Assembly: GCF_949628265.1 (NCBI RefSeq)
Contig: NC_088790.1
Location: 4,220,545 to 4,284,544, forward strand
Reading direction: 5' to 3'
DNA: 64,000 nucleotides
DNA from: Cloeon dipterum
Taxonomy: Eukaryota > Arthropoda > Insecta > Ephemeroptera > Baetidae
Under the pieces are notes generated by a model that saw nothing but the letters and a program-made list of their open reading frames with translations, had not been told where the DNA came from and ran no database searches. Shown here in pieces: positions 12,498 through 32,761 of this stretch. The first letter of the stretch is position 1. Every line of letters begins with the position of its first letter. The position numbers and the translations under genes are program-made.

Positions 12498-12872
12498 ATG
12501 CCACCCAAAACCTCCGGAAAGGCCGCCAAGAAGTCTGGCAAAGCCCAGAAGAACATCAGCAAGTCCGACAAGAAGGGCAAGAGGAAGCGCAGGAAGGAGT
12601 CGTACGCCATCTACATCTACAAGGTGCTGAAGCAGGTGCACCCCGACACCGGCGTGTCCAGCAAGGCCATGTCGATCATGAACTCGTTCGTGAACGACAT
12701 CTTCGAGCGCATCGCCGCCGAAGCCAGCCGCCTCGCTCACTACAACAAGCGCTCCACCATCACGTCCCGGGAAATCCAGACCGCCGTGCGTCTGCTGCTG
12801 CCCGGAGAGCTGGCCAAGCACGCCGTGTCTGAAGGCACCAAGGCTGTGACCAAGTACACCAGCTCCAAGTAA
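12498..12872 (+). CDS. H2B: Histone H2B (right copy)
   Basis: Encodes 124 aa identical to the left H2B, with the [12 protein letters not shown] start, the basic [11 protein letters not shown] tail and the histone fold ending [10 protein letters not shown]. Unlike the left copy, its TATA box lies about 64 bases upstream of the ATG and is uninterrupted. It is therefore the likelier of the two to be expressed. It is intronless, with a stem-loop 30 bases past the stop. Identity to the left copy extends through the stem-loop and then decays within tens of bases. Confidence 0.97.
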   Translation: MPPKTSGKAAKKSGKAQKNISKSDKKGKRKRRKESYAIYIYKVLKQVHPDTGVSSKAMSIMNSFVNDIFERIAAEASRLAHYNKRSTITSREIQTAVRLLLPGELAKHAVSEGTKAVTKYTSSK

Positions 12873-12902
12873 GCCCAACATCGACACGCGGCTTGCAAAA
12901 TC

Positions 12903-12918
12903 GGCCCTTTTCAGGGCC
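12903..12918 (+). terminator. Histone mRNA 3' stem-loop of right H2B
   Basis: GGCCCTTTTCAGGGCC followed by ACCCA, matching the left H2B stem-loop including the C in the loop-proximal stem. Confidence 0.95.
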
Positions 12919-13818
12919 ACCCAAATAAATCAAATTAAAGTGTCAATGGCAATGAACTACATAATATCCATATACATTTTGTGTTCAATTAAAAAATAAT
13001 GTGGTGAAGCATTTATAACATTTCATGTGTAATACTTTTCCAAATAATTATCTAAAGTATTAAAAAGACTTGATAATCTTTTCAAATCGCACAGTTAATT
13101 TAGTGCTGTTAAAATTGGACTCGTTTTTGATAATACCAAACAAAGGCTTGAAATTAATTTATGAATGCTGCAAAGGGTAAACCTCAAATGAATCTCGAAA
13201 TTTCGACCAAGCATCGAAGATAGTTTTCCAAGTCACCGCGTTCAAGGCAGAACGCCGTTCTCAGCTGTCGGACTATATGCTCTCGACCGGCCGCTTCCTG
13301 CTCAACCGTCGCTGATACAAGCGCTTTTCAATTCAACGGTCATGCATAAGAGACATTCAAGAATTCTTCGGATAAATACTGATAATAACCTAAACCGTAA
13401 ATAAGGAAACGTAATATTCGAATTTGAGATAAATTTTGTTGTTAAGAGTGACAGAAAATTGAAATCTTGTATTTTCGTTTCGAAAAAATTGCTTTATTTC
13501 GTCCTGCGTTCATTTGCCCACGTTTGATGAAACTTAAAACTTAACTCAATGCTGGTTGAGCAAGCAACATTATTCAAAACAAAAATACCAAAATTCTTCC
13601 GTTCCTTCCTGGGAAACAAACAACATTCGTTAATAAAAAGCCTTAGGCGGTAACGATGATGTGAAATATTTTAAGAAGCAGCCATTTGTTAACAATTAAC
13701 GCTTAATGCGTGTCAACCACTCATTTTATTGAGCATGTGGTTCAGTTGGCTGCAATCAAGTCAACCATAAATTAAAGGAAAGAAATTGCTTTGTACTGTA
13801 ACTGGAATCATTTTGGGT
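12919..13818. other. Spacer between right H2B and H3, no gene
   Basis: Non-coding. About 13195-13495 is the diverged mirror of 405-720 beyond the left H2B and marks the outer part of the inverted duplication. The rest shows nothing I recognise. Confidence 0.6.
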
Positions 13819-13834
13819 GGCCCTGAAAAGGGCC
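13819..13834 (-). terminator. Histone mRNA 3' stem-loop of H3
   Basis: The minus strand reads GGCCCTTTTCAGGGCC then ACCCA, 24 bases past the H3 stop codon. Confidence 0.95.
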
Positions 13835-13858
13835 GATTTGGGTGCAGAGCTTTTCAGC

Positions 13859-14815
<957 letters not shown>

Positions 14816-14835
14816 TCACCCTAAACAGCGAAATC

Positions 14836-14851
14836 GGCCCTTTTAAGGGCC
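14836..14851 (+). terminator. Histone mRNA 3' stem-loop of H4
   Basis: GGCCCTTTTAAGGGCC followed by ACCCA, the same form as at the H2A genes. Confidence 0.95.
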
Positions 14852-15590
14852 ACCCAAAATACTTCTCGTTTGATTACAAAGCAATTCTTTTCAATTATAA
14901 TTATCAAAAATTAATTACTTCTACACCTTTCTCGCCATTTAAGTAGTAGTAGCGTGATTAGGGACAAGTAGTATTATTGATTTTCCACAAATGCTAGGAT
15001 TAAAGAAAGAACCTATTCGTAGCTTTGAGTTAAGGAAAAAGCTGGTAGATCGTGCATCACGGATTCCACCTTGGGCCGTTTGTAGTATGCATACAATATA
15101 ATCCAATTTATATTTTATCTTCAATTTCCCAGCAAATATGTACCAACTTTTCGTTGTTCGCCTCTGTTGAATATTATATATTATAAACATGATCATAAGG
15201 GTACAGAAACGAATTTCCATAAGATACATATCTGAAATCTTTGATGCTTGCAACATAATGGGACAAGTGTTATAAAACGGAATTTTCACAACAATATTAC
15301 ATCATCACTCCCTAAAAATAGAAGCTAATTAATTTTGACAGATATATTACATAATATATAGCTATAGGGGATTAGGGGGTCTTGTGTAAAGTTGTAAACA
15401 TCAAAGAGAAACAGAAGAATAGGAATAGAGCAAAAGGGCGAACCTAGATCTAGCATTCTAGAGCTGTTCATCACTTCTTTCCTCTTTGTAATAATAATTC
15501 CCGCGTCAAGTTTGAAACTCTGACATAAGTTGCGTCTTAGCTCCGCTGTACGTCGCACTAGTCACGCTCAAGTCTTGCCGCTCTATGCAG
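14852..15590. other. Spacer between H4 and the Mcm6 promoter
   Basis: AT-rich and non-coding. The short minus-strand open frames around 14939-15558 have no recognisable domain and no promoter context. Nothing else was identified. Confidence 0.5.
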
Positions 15591-15775
15591 CAGGGATGGG
15601 CGGTTCTTTTCAAAGTACCGATACTGACGGTACAAAGAAAAAAAGAACTCGAGTACCCATCAAGAAAAGTACCGGTACCACAAGTACCGGGTACTCGGTA
15701 GTACTGGGTACTCGAGTATTTTTTTCTTGGTACCGGTACCGTCAGTACCGGTACTTTGAATAGAACCGCCCATCC
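15591..15775. mobile_element. Palindromic MITE related to the 7.55-kb hAT element
   Basis: Begins CAGGGATGGGCGGTTCTTTT; the right end mirrors it (AGAACCGCCCATCC) but lacks the last three bases of the TIR. The two halves fold on each other throughout, with GTACCGGTAC and ctcgagtac blocks. Both halves match the right terminal 90 bases of the element ending at 9478. It is thus a foldback made of one hAT end. No perfect 8-bp duplication is seen; a tatgcag heptamer occurs on both sides but is offset by 12 bases on the right. Confidence 0.8.
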
Positions 15776-15795
15776 AGCTTCAGCGAGTATGCAGC

Positions 15796-15804
15796 TTTCC
15801 CGCC
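15796..15804 (+). promoter_or_regulatory. E2F-type site in the Mcm6 promoter
   Basis: TTTCCCGCC matches the E2F consensus TTTSSCGC and lies 82 bases upstream of the Mcm6 start codon. MCM genes are well-known E2F targets, so the position fits. Function here is inferred. Confidence 0.6.
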
Positions 15805-15885
15805 AGAATTTCTGCAACAGGCTGATTTACGTCGCTGTTTAGTTTATATTTTGCTTTATCGGCCGGTTAAAGAGTTCGGCCTGTC

Positions 15886-23421
<7,536 letters not shown>

Positions 23422-23473
23422 ACACTTTTTTATTTATTAATTTACATGCATTGAACCCTCTCCTGGTACATAC

Positions 23474-23479
23474 AATAAA
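23474..23479 (+). terminator. Mcm6 polyadenylation signal
   Basis: AATAAA, 53 bases past the Mcm6 stop codon. It is the first such signal downstream and is well placed for a short 3' UTR. Confidence 0.65.
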
Positions 23480-23624
23480 ATCAATACCTTCATTCTCAAA
23501 ACTGAATCTTAAATCACGTTAATTCACATTTTGTTAGTAGCAAACAGGCACAGAGATTATTATTAAATTTTAGATTCGGCTAGTTAGGCTGAAGTTAAAA
23601 AAGGCGCTGCATAATATCACAAAT

Positions 23625-26600
23625 TTATTCGTCATTATCCATTTCGTATTCGTAGCGTTTTCGTACTGTTCCATCTGGGTCGTACTTTTCGATAAGCTCC
23701 TTCCACCATTCAGGTCTGTTCTCCAGCAAGTAGATAATAACCTTTCCAGCTTGCACTTTCTGCCTCTCTGTGCATCGAGCACAGTCGGATTTCAGAGCCT
23801 CGGGAATAATTTCTGCAAAATATAAAAGGCGATAAGTTAGCTGCAAATTGGTGGATTTCCTGAAGAAAATTTTAAAGTCCTTTCGGATTTGCTGACAAAA
23901 TCACAAATTCCTGATTGGAATTTTGTTCTTTCCTCAAAAGATTTTATTTCCCCTGATAAATTCAAGAATGACCGAATAATTTGCAGATTTAAGCTTCAAT
24001 TAACTGTCAGAGCTGTATTTTAGTAATTTATTAATATTTTATTCCGTTTAATGTAATATCCTTGTATTTCAAAACACGGCATTTATGAATTATTATTTAA
24101 TTGACATCCCAAATCGCTCATAATGAAGCTCTTCCTGGCTGTATCAGTAAACATAGTGATAATAGAATTCTATCACTTTTTGAGCTGTGACAAAAATCAG
24201 GCTGCAAAATTGCCAGCCAAATGACTGACCTTATTTTTTGTTACATAATAGAATCTGTTGTACACAAACTTGTGTTTAATAAACAAATTGATTGGTTGAT
24301 TAAATTTTTGCTCTAAGATTAACGGTTAAAAACTTAAACAAAAGCTCTGAACTTGCGAGTAATTTATAATTTTTTGAGTGGCACAACAACTTACCCACCA
24401 ATCAAATTGTCGCTCCTGGAGAAATGTCGAAAAACCAACTTTTTGTAAAAATATATATTTTTAAATCAATTTTAAAATCCCCGAAACTCGCTAAAATAGT
24501 CAAATAATTTCCGAACCAAGAATTCAACAGTCTCGCCAAAAAATTAAAACAGAAAACGCGTCCCCAAAAATACCAAACATTTCCATACATTACTCAACTA
24601 TATGCTTAAAGGAACTGAAAATGTTTCTCTGTTCAAAATCTTCTGCTCTCCAATTACCTTTACGAACGTGCCTGTTTGAAATAACTGCAACTGCTCACAC
24701 ATAAAGTTAGTTAATTTCAAATCCTTGAGCGTGGCCTACTGAAGAAACTGCACACATGTGCATAATAATGCATGAAGCTCCCTGGCTCGGTCAGGTCAGG
24801 CACACCTGACTGACTCGCTGCGCCGTGTGCACGCATACAATTCGTTACGCCACTTTGGCGCTCACACAATACTCATTATCAGCGTTGCCGCCGCGTAAAC
24901 ACATAATTCCCATTATTTGCGGTAAGTAAACAACTTATACTCGCACTTGAGCTGTTTTTCCCACAGCCGCAAAAGCGAAAATAAATCTCATGTTAGAACT
25001 CTCGATTTTTCTTATTTGCTCGTCAGCGGTTTAATTACGATTGTATTGTAAAATTCTGTCTTGGCCTTGTCTGGCCGCGAGTAAAAAAGCGGATGGGCCA
25101 CTTTTGAGTGCCGCAACTCTCGCTCTTGACTTGAATATCGTGTTGCAAGCATTGATATCTCCCTAACACCATCAAAATCCTCAATTAAATTAAATATATT
25201 GTAATTATTGAAGAGTAGAGCTTGAGAGAACGTTTTGCATAGTTCAATGAAGCAAGTTTTTTTTGCGAAATTTCGCAACAATTTATTTCTATAATGAGGG
25301 ATTAGTTAAATTTTAGATTTTTCATTTTCTCAATGATTTTTCGTTTGATTTCAATCTCTATAGTTGCGATTTATCCAATTGTGTTCGAATTTTGAGGAAA
25401 AATGCCCTAAATTTGGAAATAAATCTTGATTTTACAGTTGGCAGACTGTGTTTAATTAGCATGCAAACTTTTGAGCTCACTTTCTCAAAAATTTTAAAGA
25501 GGATATTCTAGAAATCTTTAGTTCTTTCCAAATATTTAGATAATGCGTTTAAAATAAAGGAAAATGGTATTTTAAAAAAATTCTTTAAACCTTTACTTTA
25601 ATTAATCTTGCTAATTTTGACCAACCGATGAATTTCAAGCTTCATATTAGTCATGTTTTTATCCATTTCAAGCAATCCCTGACGCAATATGGTTCAAAAA
25701 TTTATTTCTGACATGTAACTCATTTTTACTGCTCATTTTAAAGATTCAGAGGGTTTTTATTTTTACCGACTTTGTGAGCAATTTCAAATGTTTAAAAAAA
25801 TTTACTCATTTTATTTAGATATTGAGGACTTTTTAGTATTGTGTTTGTCAGGAAGTCAGGATAAATTGCAACTTCCAACTCACTCTTGAGCTCGGCGCCT
25901 TCGCTGGTGCACGGCCCGCGTCCTACGAGGCACTGGTGGAAGTTCTTCATGAGACGCGGACTTGACAGCACGTTTTCGATAGCCACATGATCGAATCTGT
26001 TGGTGTACATAAATTTGTCCGATTTGTCCGTCTTCTTTTTCGAGGCCTCAGTGGTGGTAGTTGAGGTCGAAGTGCTCGTGAGTGCTTCTAATCTCAGGAA
26101 AAGCGCTTCGCCAAACCTGAGACTGAGCACTCGTGGCGTTGTGTTCGAGTCTTTGATGACTCTCGTGGACCGGTCTCTGTCCAAGTTGTTCCGGGCACAG
26201 CTTTCAACGATAACCACCTGGAAGAATAATCCAATTTTAGAACCTTACTTAAATCCAAATTATAAAAATTCAACAAAATTTACAAAATATATATAACAAA
26301 ATGAATAAAAACGCAGAGGGAAACAAATATATGATTTATTTATTAGTTTATTGAAAATGACTCATTTTGACCATTAGAAATGAAAGCGTGGCTAAATTTT
26401 TCAGTCAGGCTTCATAAAGTAATTTTAATTTTCTGTTCGGCTACTTGAAATGTTTGACATCGTCACCAGACATATTTTTCACTCTCTGAAGATCCAGATA
26501 TAGTGTAAAGAAAATGAGTTCGGATATGAATTATTAAAGGCAAAAAACCCACAAAATGACACAATTAAGAAACCTAAAGTTTAACATGCGTCTTAAATAA

Positions 26601-29600
26601 ACACAAAGACCCATCCCTGAAGGATAGGGATGAGTTCCAACCAAGAGCCCAGTCATACCAATTTAATTTAGAATTATTTCTCAAGTCTTTGAGTGCAAAA
26701 CAGCACGTTTTTAACTTTAAATTTAAATTTCTCGAAATTAAAGAAGAATAAACGTTTTGCAATTGTTAAAATTTTGTTTCTACATGTACGGAACACATTG
26801 GCTACATAAAAACGTCAAGTAATATGTAGAGTTTACAAAAATATCAAAATTTGAAATATTTATATTTTCTTTTCGCGTGCCGCTATTTCTTGAGAAGTTT
26901 GAAACCAAAATAAAAAAATTTAAGCACACCACTGGAAAGTTCGTTTATTTTTCTAGGTAATCATATGCATAACATGTGGGTTTCTTATCCAATTCCGACG
27001 TAAATTACGAAAGTAAAATCGCTGGATGATGTTGTCGTCGTGCCGGACGCGCGACACGAATCCTTAAATTCAAAATATCTCGCGATTTATTAGAGTCTCC
27101 ATCGATTTCTCTTCACCATTCGATTTTACGAATTCAGGGCTACATTTTTTACGTTTTCATGAAAAAAAAATCCGAGGAGGCGTATTTTGCGATATTTTTA
27201 ATTGAACATTTTGCACCCGAATTTGTGACCTTGACCTTTGACCTACAAATTTTTTACCAATGGCAAACTTGTTCTATTGAAAAAGTTACGTCTAAAGGTG
27301 AAAAAACCACACCGAAATTCCAATCTGGACCGAAGATACCTTGATATTTCGGATTTACTATCTGAAATTTTCAATTTTCGAAAATCGCGATTTCCCAAAG
27401 AGGGTCCCCGAATTTTTTGCTCAAAATTTCAGGTTACACACTATAAGACACCCCTAACAACATATGTAAAATTCAGGATGGAGAAATAAAGTCGGTAAAA
27501 TTGACAATTACCTCTCCCGAACACACACAATTGAGAAAACGCGTTCGTCGTCGGGCTAATTTTTCTTGCGGGTCGTATTTTGTTATATAGGAAGCTGCAA
27601 TCCCGGAGAGAGGCTGATGATTTGTTTGCAATCCGTATAAAGTTTGATTTAATGAATAATTGCAGATAGCGCTCGAAAATTGTTGACACGTATTGCGGCA
27701 GGAAATAATGTTTCGCAATTTGTTGCGATCTCAGCCGGCCATTACCCTTTTCCGCCTGTTCCATAAATTGTTTCCGGCTGAAGCTAGAACATGGGATTGC
27801 CCAATTTTCCAGACCAAAAAAACTTGAATGATTAGCGCTATTTTAAATTCATCAGAACACAACTCACAACTGAAAAACTATTATTGGAGTATTTTGCTAG
27901 GGACTTATTTTTTTGTGAAAATAAAAGACTCATTAAAAATAACATCGAAATACAGAGAAATCTTAAATACCCTCTGATTATCACGTTTGACATGTTTTGA
28001 AGCACCAAAATTGAATTAATTTGTTTTCCTGGTGGAAATTTTATTTTATTTCGTTGCAAAGGGGATACCCAGTATTGTACATCATCCTTGAAAACTATAT
28101 TGTTTGGAAAATTGGCAAACTATGCCTTATATTTATCATTAATGAGTAATATGGTTTATAGGAATGTTTGACTTATTTTGGTGACCTATGATGTTTGTCA
28201 ACCTGGCCAAGTTGTTGGACGTCTAAATTCACGCAAAATTTGCAAATTTTTTTTTTTTTGCTCTTTTTAACCCTGTCCGAGGACCGGAGGACCGGGAAGG
28301 GCGCGCACTGCACTAGCACGAATGCTGAAACCCGGGTCCCAATAACACCGCGAACGGATAACATGGGCGCACCAGGCCGCACAGGGACCCCGCCCACTCA
28401 AGGGCCACTTGCCTCCGCACCGAGGACTGCTTTGAAACGCTAGACATTCGTCCCGTGAAGCCAAATCACGCATGCTGGAAAGGTGCAAACCAGCAAGTAG
28501 CGAGTCGGCGCCGCTGCGCCTCCCAGCCCGTTGAGCAATTTGAGCATTTTGCCCCAGTAAAATAGGAAATTTTTGGAATTTCACCTAGAATTTCAGGGTC
28601 CAACATGGGTCCACTAGGGCAACACCTCCACCAAATTTCAGGGGTTTGTTTGGGTTTTACTCCGTTTTTTGTAGATCCGGGATTTTGCCTTTTTATAGCT
28701 CTCTTGCCAACTTTTCTAATAAAATTTGTTTTAAATCGTTTTTAAATGAGCCAGATTTTCAGGTAATGATTTGGACTGAATGATGTCGAATACAGAGTGC
28801 TAAGATTAAATTGAAAAGATTGGCGTTAAAGGAAACTTTTCTTAAAAATTGAACAAAATATTGGAATTTGATATTTATATACGGCTCAAAAACAATGACA
28901 GAAGGGGGGGATCTAGCTTGATGTTAACTGTCAATCCAATATTGTCATTTAGACGGTAATCAAAGCTTTTTTGCAGAATTTATTGTTCAAAATCCTAAGA
29001 ATCTCGAAAGAGAATAAATTTGTGGTTATACCGGCTCTAAACTAATAAACAAACCACATCAGCAAAAAATACCGCGAAAAGGAGTCATGCCGGTTTCAGC
29101 CTACATCGAAATATTGCTTCATATACGTGTGTGAGCATGCATGCCCTAATTGCAAAGAAGCTTCTGTTTATTGGCGGCTGGACAAAGTGCCAAGGATTCA
29201 GGCTAATGGCATTTGTTTGCATTCTCTTTCTTCAGGGAATACCCTTTTCTGAGAAAATTGGCAACATGTAAATGAATTTAAAACTTTTCGAACGCACTCT
29301 CAACCAGTTCTTGATAAAGTGTCATTGCGTGAAATAAGCAAGCGGGCTGGCGAAAACCTGTTCCTTTGACAATAAATCCAGACGTCGCACGACCTTCAGT
29401 AATTGTCGTATATCGATCCATGAGAAGGAAAGCAGAGCTTCGCAAACGAGGTAAATCTGCTTTTGGCAATAAGGTTATAAAAAATGAGACGCGTGGTCTC
29501 TCGTTGCAACACACACGAATAATTTGGTAACTTTTAAATGCTTCAAGGTTAGGTGCGTGAGGAGCCGCTCATTTACGGAATTCTGCTGCAATCTCTCGCA

Positions 29601-30030
29601 GTATAAATAATTATTATTCAAAGATCTGTTTAGAAAATCAGTTGTGACCAAATGAATTAAAAATTAGTGCTGAAATTAAATTTACAAGGTACAAAAAAAT
29701 ATACAAAATTGTGACTCGTCCATATTGCGAATTTCAATTTTTGAAAGGTGTGACAATTCCTGAATTAAAATAATGCATTTCCTCACAATTTAAAAAAGGA
29801 ACAAAGTCAGTTTTTAGTTGAAGTAGGAACAAAGAAACGAAAATTGTCGAAAGAAGCAAAGAGATAATTCACCATTCTGGAGATAAGCCACAATTTTCGC
29901 ACGCTCTCAAAACGGATGAATTTCGCCACAAAAAGCACAGATTTCGATTCGTAAAAGGGGTAAATATAAATACCTGGTGAAGGGAGGCGAGCAGAGCTGC
30001 GAGGATGAAGCCCAAGGGTGTTAGTGCCAT
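23625..30030 (-). CDS. Chemosensory protein CSP-A, long three-exon form
   Basis: Predicted secreted OS-D/CSP family protein of 192 aa; these are small helical carriers of hydrophobic ligands. Exons on the minus strand: 30030-29974 (MALTPLGFILAALLASLHQ, a signal peptide with a GCCGCCATGG start context), 26217-25884 and 23812-23625. Introns are GT-AG, phase 0 then phase 1. The second intron falls one base after a Lys codon, the conserved CSP intron position. The motif is C-X6-C-X18-C-X2-C (HQCLVGRGPC ... SDCARC), followed by WWKELIEKYDPDG. It is unusual in having about 50 extra residues before the domain, including a TSTSTSTTTTE run, and introns of 3.8 and 2.1 kb. The joining of exon 1 is inferred from phase and signal-peptide fit and needs a transcript. 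The gene is convergent with Mcm6. Confidence 0.8.
23813..25883 (-). other. CSP-A intron 2
   Basis: AT-rich intron with no coding signal. A copy of dispersed repeat family R lies at about 25330-25520. The stretch 24770-24970 is GC-richer (gctcggtcaggtcagg and nearby) without recognisable content. Confidence 0.6.
25330..25520 (+). repeat. Dispersed repeat family R, copy 1
   Basis: Shares with the other copies the order: tttgatttcaat, a tatccaattgtgttcgaatttt-like block, ccctaaat(tt/tg)ggaaataa, and a cttttgagctc segment. Other copies are near 31470, 35590, 39400, 53630 and 63200. Confidence 0.5.
27000..27480. repeat. Repeat related to the Mcm6-intron foldback family
   Basis: Contains TGACCTTGACCTTTGACCT (27226-27244), which is exactly the reverse complement of 20905-20923. 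It is followed by similar context: acaaattttttaccaatggcaaa here, against acaaaaaattcgcagg there. Similarity outside this block is loose, so it may be a distant family member or a solo arm. Confidence 0.45.
28245..28545 (-). mobile_element. SINE-like retroposon with poly-A tail
   Basis: On the minus strand a GC-rich body of about 280 bp ends in a run of A after gttaaaaagagc. The last 110 bases match 10660-10785. Near its 5' end ggcgcagcgg and ggtttgcacc loosely resemble tRNA-type A and B boxes, but the spacing is short. It could equally be the 3' end of a LINE. Confidence 0.5.
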
Positions 30031-31221
30031 GGCGGCAAGCTCCGATGTAAAGGTGCATCCCGCGAGTCGTGGTGGCAAACGCGCTCGCGAGCAAACCTCT
30101 GCGCCTACATGCAGTGCGCTGGGCTGGCTCACCAATTAACGACGAGGCCAACTCAAATTGGCCAGCCTCAAGCGTGTTAAATTCACACAGCAGACGCGCG
30201 CAGACAAAAAAGAAAGAGAGAGAAAAGATAATTCGAGACAGACGATCCGACGGCTCAACTTTTTGCCATCCTTTACTGAATTTTATAATTTTGCTTTTGA
30301 CGCATTGAGGAAACTGTGAATAAAAAACATACACTCGAGCATTGATTTGCACTTTCCTTGAATAACAACCTAATTAATTTGCTTGGGAGAAAACAAAAAA
30401 TTGTGAAATGCGTGAGCACTTCTTGAGCTCGCTTAATTGAGGAAATATTATTTTTTGTTTTCCACATAAGATGAATCATTTTTTTCACGAATGACCTTGT
30501 TTGTGTTATTTTAAAAAAACAGCATAACTTAAAATTTTTTGTAACCCGACTTGAAACATCAAATTATTGTTTTTTTAAGCCTTATATTCCCAAAAAGTCA
30601 AATAGTTCTCGTTCCTCAGATCGAGATCGGATTAACAAATAAATAAGTAATAGAAATTCACTTTGTTTATTTGGGTCATGACTTGTTAAGAGTATTTAAC
30701 GAGAACAAGTTTCAACGAGTGATAATTTTTAAGGCGTGTGTAAGAAAATATAATTTCGCTGTTACGAAAATTAGTATTTTATGTGCAAATGAAATCGCTG
30801 AAGATATTTTATTTTTAATTAAGAAAAATGAGTCAGAAAAAAAAGAAATCGAATTAAGTGATGTAAGCTTGCATTTTTTGCGTTTCCCTTGTGAGTCGTT
30901 AAACCCTGACTGAGAGATGAACTGCCTCCGGCCCTTAACAACAACTTGAACTGCTGCACAAAATTCTCAGCCAGCATAATTTACATTTATCCGTTTACTT
31001 TTTTAAAATATATCTGAATTTACTGAATTTACACGCACTTTGCTTCTTTAAAACATGCGTAGCACTTTAATATGACACCTGACGAGCTCTGTATTCGTTC
31101 AATCTGCAAGTTCTGCACACCGTTGGTGCGACCAAGTTTAGAACTTTCAGAATATGTGCAATTTGTCTCTTTTGAAGCAACAAGGGCGCTCATGAAACAC
31201 GCTGATGACCCCATCTTCTCG

Positions 31222-31249
31222 TTTCCGCATATATGTATATATGCGGAAA
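31222..31249. repeat. Perfect 13-bp inverted repeat with 2-nt centre
   Basis: TTTCCGCATATAT, then GT, then its exact reverse complement. There are no flanking features. Confidence 0.8.
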
Positions 31250-31469
31250 GTATACTGCTTTTTGCACTAAAGACGGATTAGCCACGGATCATTTAATTTG
31301 GTAAAACCTTTTTTTAAAATCACAGCTTTTTCATTTTTGGTCTTAGCAAGCGGCTCATTCAGTTATGTAATTGTTTTATGAAATAAAATATTTATGAAAT
31401 AAAACAACCAGCTATCTCTCTATAATGCGAAATAACAAAATCAGGATCAAGTGTAAAAGCTAAATTTCA

Positions 31470-31700
31470 GAACTTGCCACAATTTTTCGAAATACAACAA
31501 GGTTTGTCAGTGATTTTCCGCTTGATTGCAATGCCTCTCGTCAACGGTGTGCGAATTTTGTGGAAAATTCCCTAAATTGTGAAATAATAATCGTGATTTT
31601 GCAATAAAGAGACAATTAATATTTTTACATCATGATTTTCTCAGAAATTTGAGCTCTTTTCCAATTTTTAGAGAGTATGTCAAATAAGGTAAAATGGATA
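31470..31700 (+). repeat. Dispersed repeat family R, copy 2
   Basis: Contains cgcttgattgcaat, ggtgtgcgaattttgtgg, ccctaaattgtgaaataa and tttgagctc in the same order as the other copies. Confidence 0.55.
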
Positions 31701-31925
31701 AAAAATCGGTCTCGTTTAGAAATCTTGTTATCAGGTGTTTATTTTTTTTACATTTTACATTGCTCGTTCATTTTAGATTGAACATCCAATTGTTTAGTCG
31801 TGTCATTGCAATAACTTATAATAGCATTATTAAGTTTACATCAACCAACCATATTCGTGGAGTTAAATACATTGCAGTCTCATTATCGTCAAGTGATCAG
31901 TCGGTGAGGCGCGAGGGCAGCTCTT

Positions 31926-32704
31926 TTACACCTTGACTCCGTGCTTGTTGGCTTCGGCTTCGTACTTGGAGCGGTAAGTGCCCCTAGGGTCGTACTTGTC
32001 GGTCAGCTCCTTCCACAACTTGGGCTTGTTCTGGCTCAGGTGTTGGAAAACCTTTTCGGTGGCGTTTTTCTGCTTGTCATTGCACTTGGAACAGGCAGAC
32101 TCGAGTGCGTCGGGAAGGACACCTGAGAGAACATCAAAAAATGGATTTAATATCTTAATTTGATTTTTGTCTAACTCATGGAAACATAAAAATTTAAATG
32201 AGACTAATTTCTTGCCAATTCTCTGGAAATTATGTTTTAAAAATTCCAATTAGATGAGTGAGCTGCAGAATGTTTTGAAAAAAATTAAAATAAAAAGCCT
32301 AATTTTATGAAAATAAGGTTAGAAAAAAATTTCATAACAATTTCGAAAAAATGACAAACCTTTCAGGATGTATGAAAATGGCACATCATTCAATTTGTCT
32401 CACTGAGCAGATTCCAAATATGCCAAGTTTATAGAAATCTGACCACTTTTCGAAAAAATATTTGAAATGTTCAAAAGAAAAAAGTTTAAAAAGCACAAAA
32501 CTCACTTCTAAGTTCGGTTCCTTCAGGAGTGCAAGGTCCTCTTTCCATCAGACAGTTGAAGTAGTTGTTGACGAGCCTCTCGCTGGCCAAAATCTGGTCG
32601 ATGTCGACGGTGTCGAACTTCTCGGTGTACTTGTCGGCCGTTTTGGTCTGCGGCGCGGCTGAGGCGGCAGCGACCACGAGGAGAATAGCAGCGAGCCGGT
32701 ACAT
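31926..32704 (-). CDS. Chemosensory protein CSP-B
   Basis: Predicted secreted CSP/OS-D protein of 131 aa. Exon 1 is 32704-32506 and exon 2 is 32122-31926. The 383-bp GT-AG intron is phase 1 after an Arg codon (ELR|S), the conserved family position. The signal peptide is MYRLAAILLVVAAASA, with likely cleavage before APQT. The family signature YTEKFDTVDIDQIL is followed by C-X6-C-X18-C-X2-C (NCLMERGPC ... SACSKC) and a KYDPRG turn near the C-terminus. A TATA box at 32755-32761 gives a short 5' UTR, and a long GA repeat lies 190 bases upstream of the ATG. Ligand and tissue cannot be inferred. Confidence 0.93.
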
Positions 32705-32754
32705 TTTGATGGGCCGACGCAGGATGAGTGTGCAGGAGCAGGGCAGACGCGATC

Positions 32755-32761
32755 TTTTATA
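32755..32761 (-). promoter_or_regulatory. CSP-B TATA box
   Basis: The minus strand reads TATAAAA, 51 bases before the CSP-B ATG. The same arrangement is seen upstream of CSP-D and CSP-E. Confidence 0.75.

Larger units (their letters stand above)
26218..29973 (-). other. CSP-A intron 1
   Basis: A 3.8-kb AT-rich stretch. It includes a repeat at about 27000-27480 that shares a nuclear-receptor-like 19-mer with the Mcm6 intron foldback, and a SINE-like retroposon at 28245-28545. No exon-like conserved frame is seen. Confidence 0.55.
30031..31925. other. Spacer between CSP-A and CSP-B
   Basis: No gene is recognised. The stretch just upstream of CSP-A (30031-30200) is GC-richer and is the likely promoter, but it lacks a clear TATA box. 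A perfect 28-nt palindrome sits at 31222-31249 and repeat family R copy 2 at about 31470-31700. Confidence 0.55.

Noticed and set aside
15584-15794. tatgcag on both sides of the Mcm6-proximal MITE as a target duplication
   Set aside because: The right copy is 12 bases away from the apparent end of the element, so it is not a proper flanking duplication; probably chance.
30671-30913. An 80-codon plus-strand frame between CSP-A and CSP-B
   Set aside because: It has no recognisable motif, no promoter or splice context, and the AT-rich composition of its surroundings.
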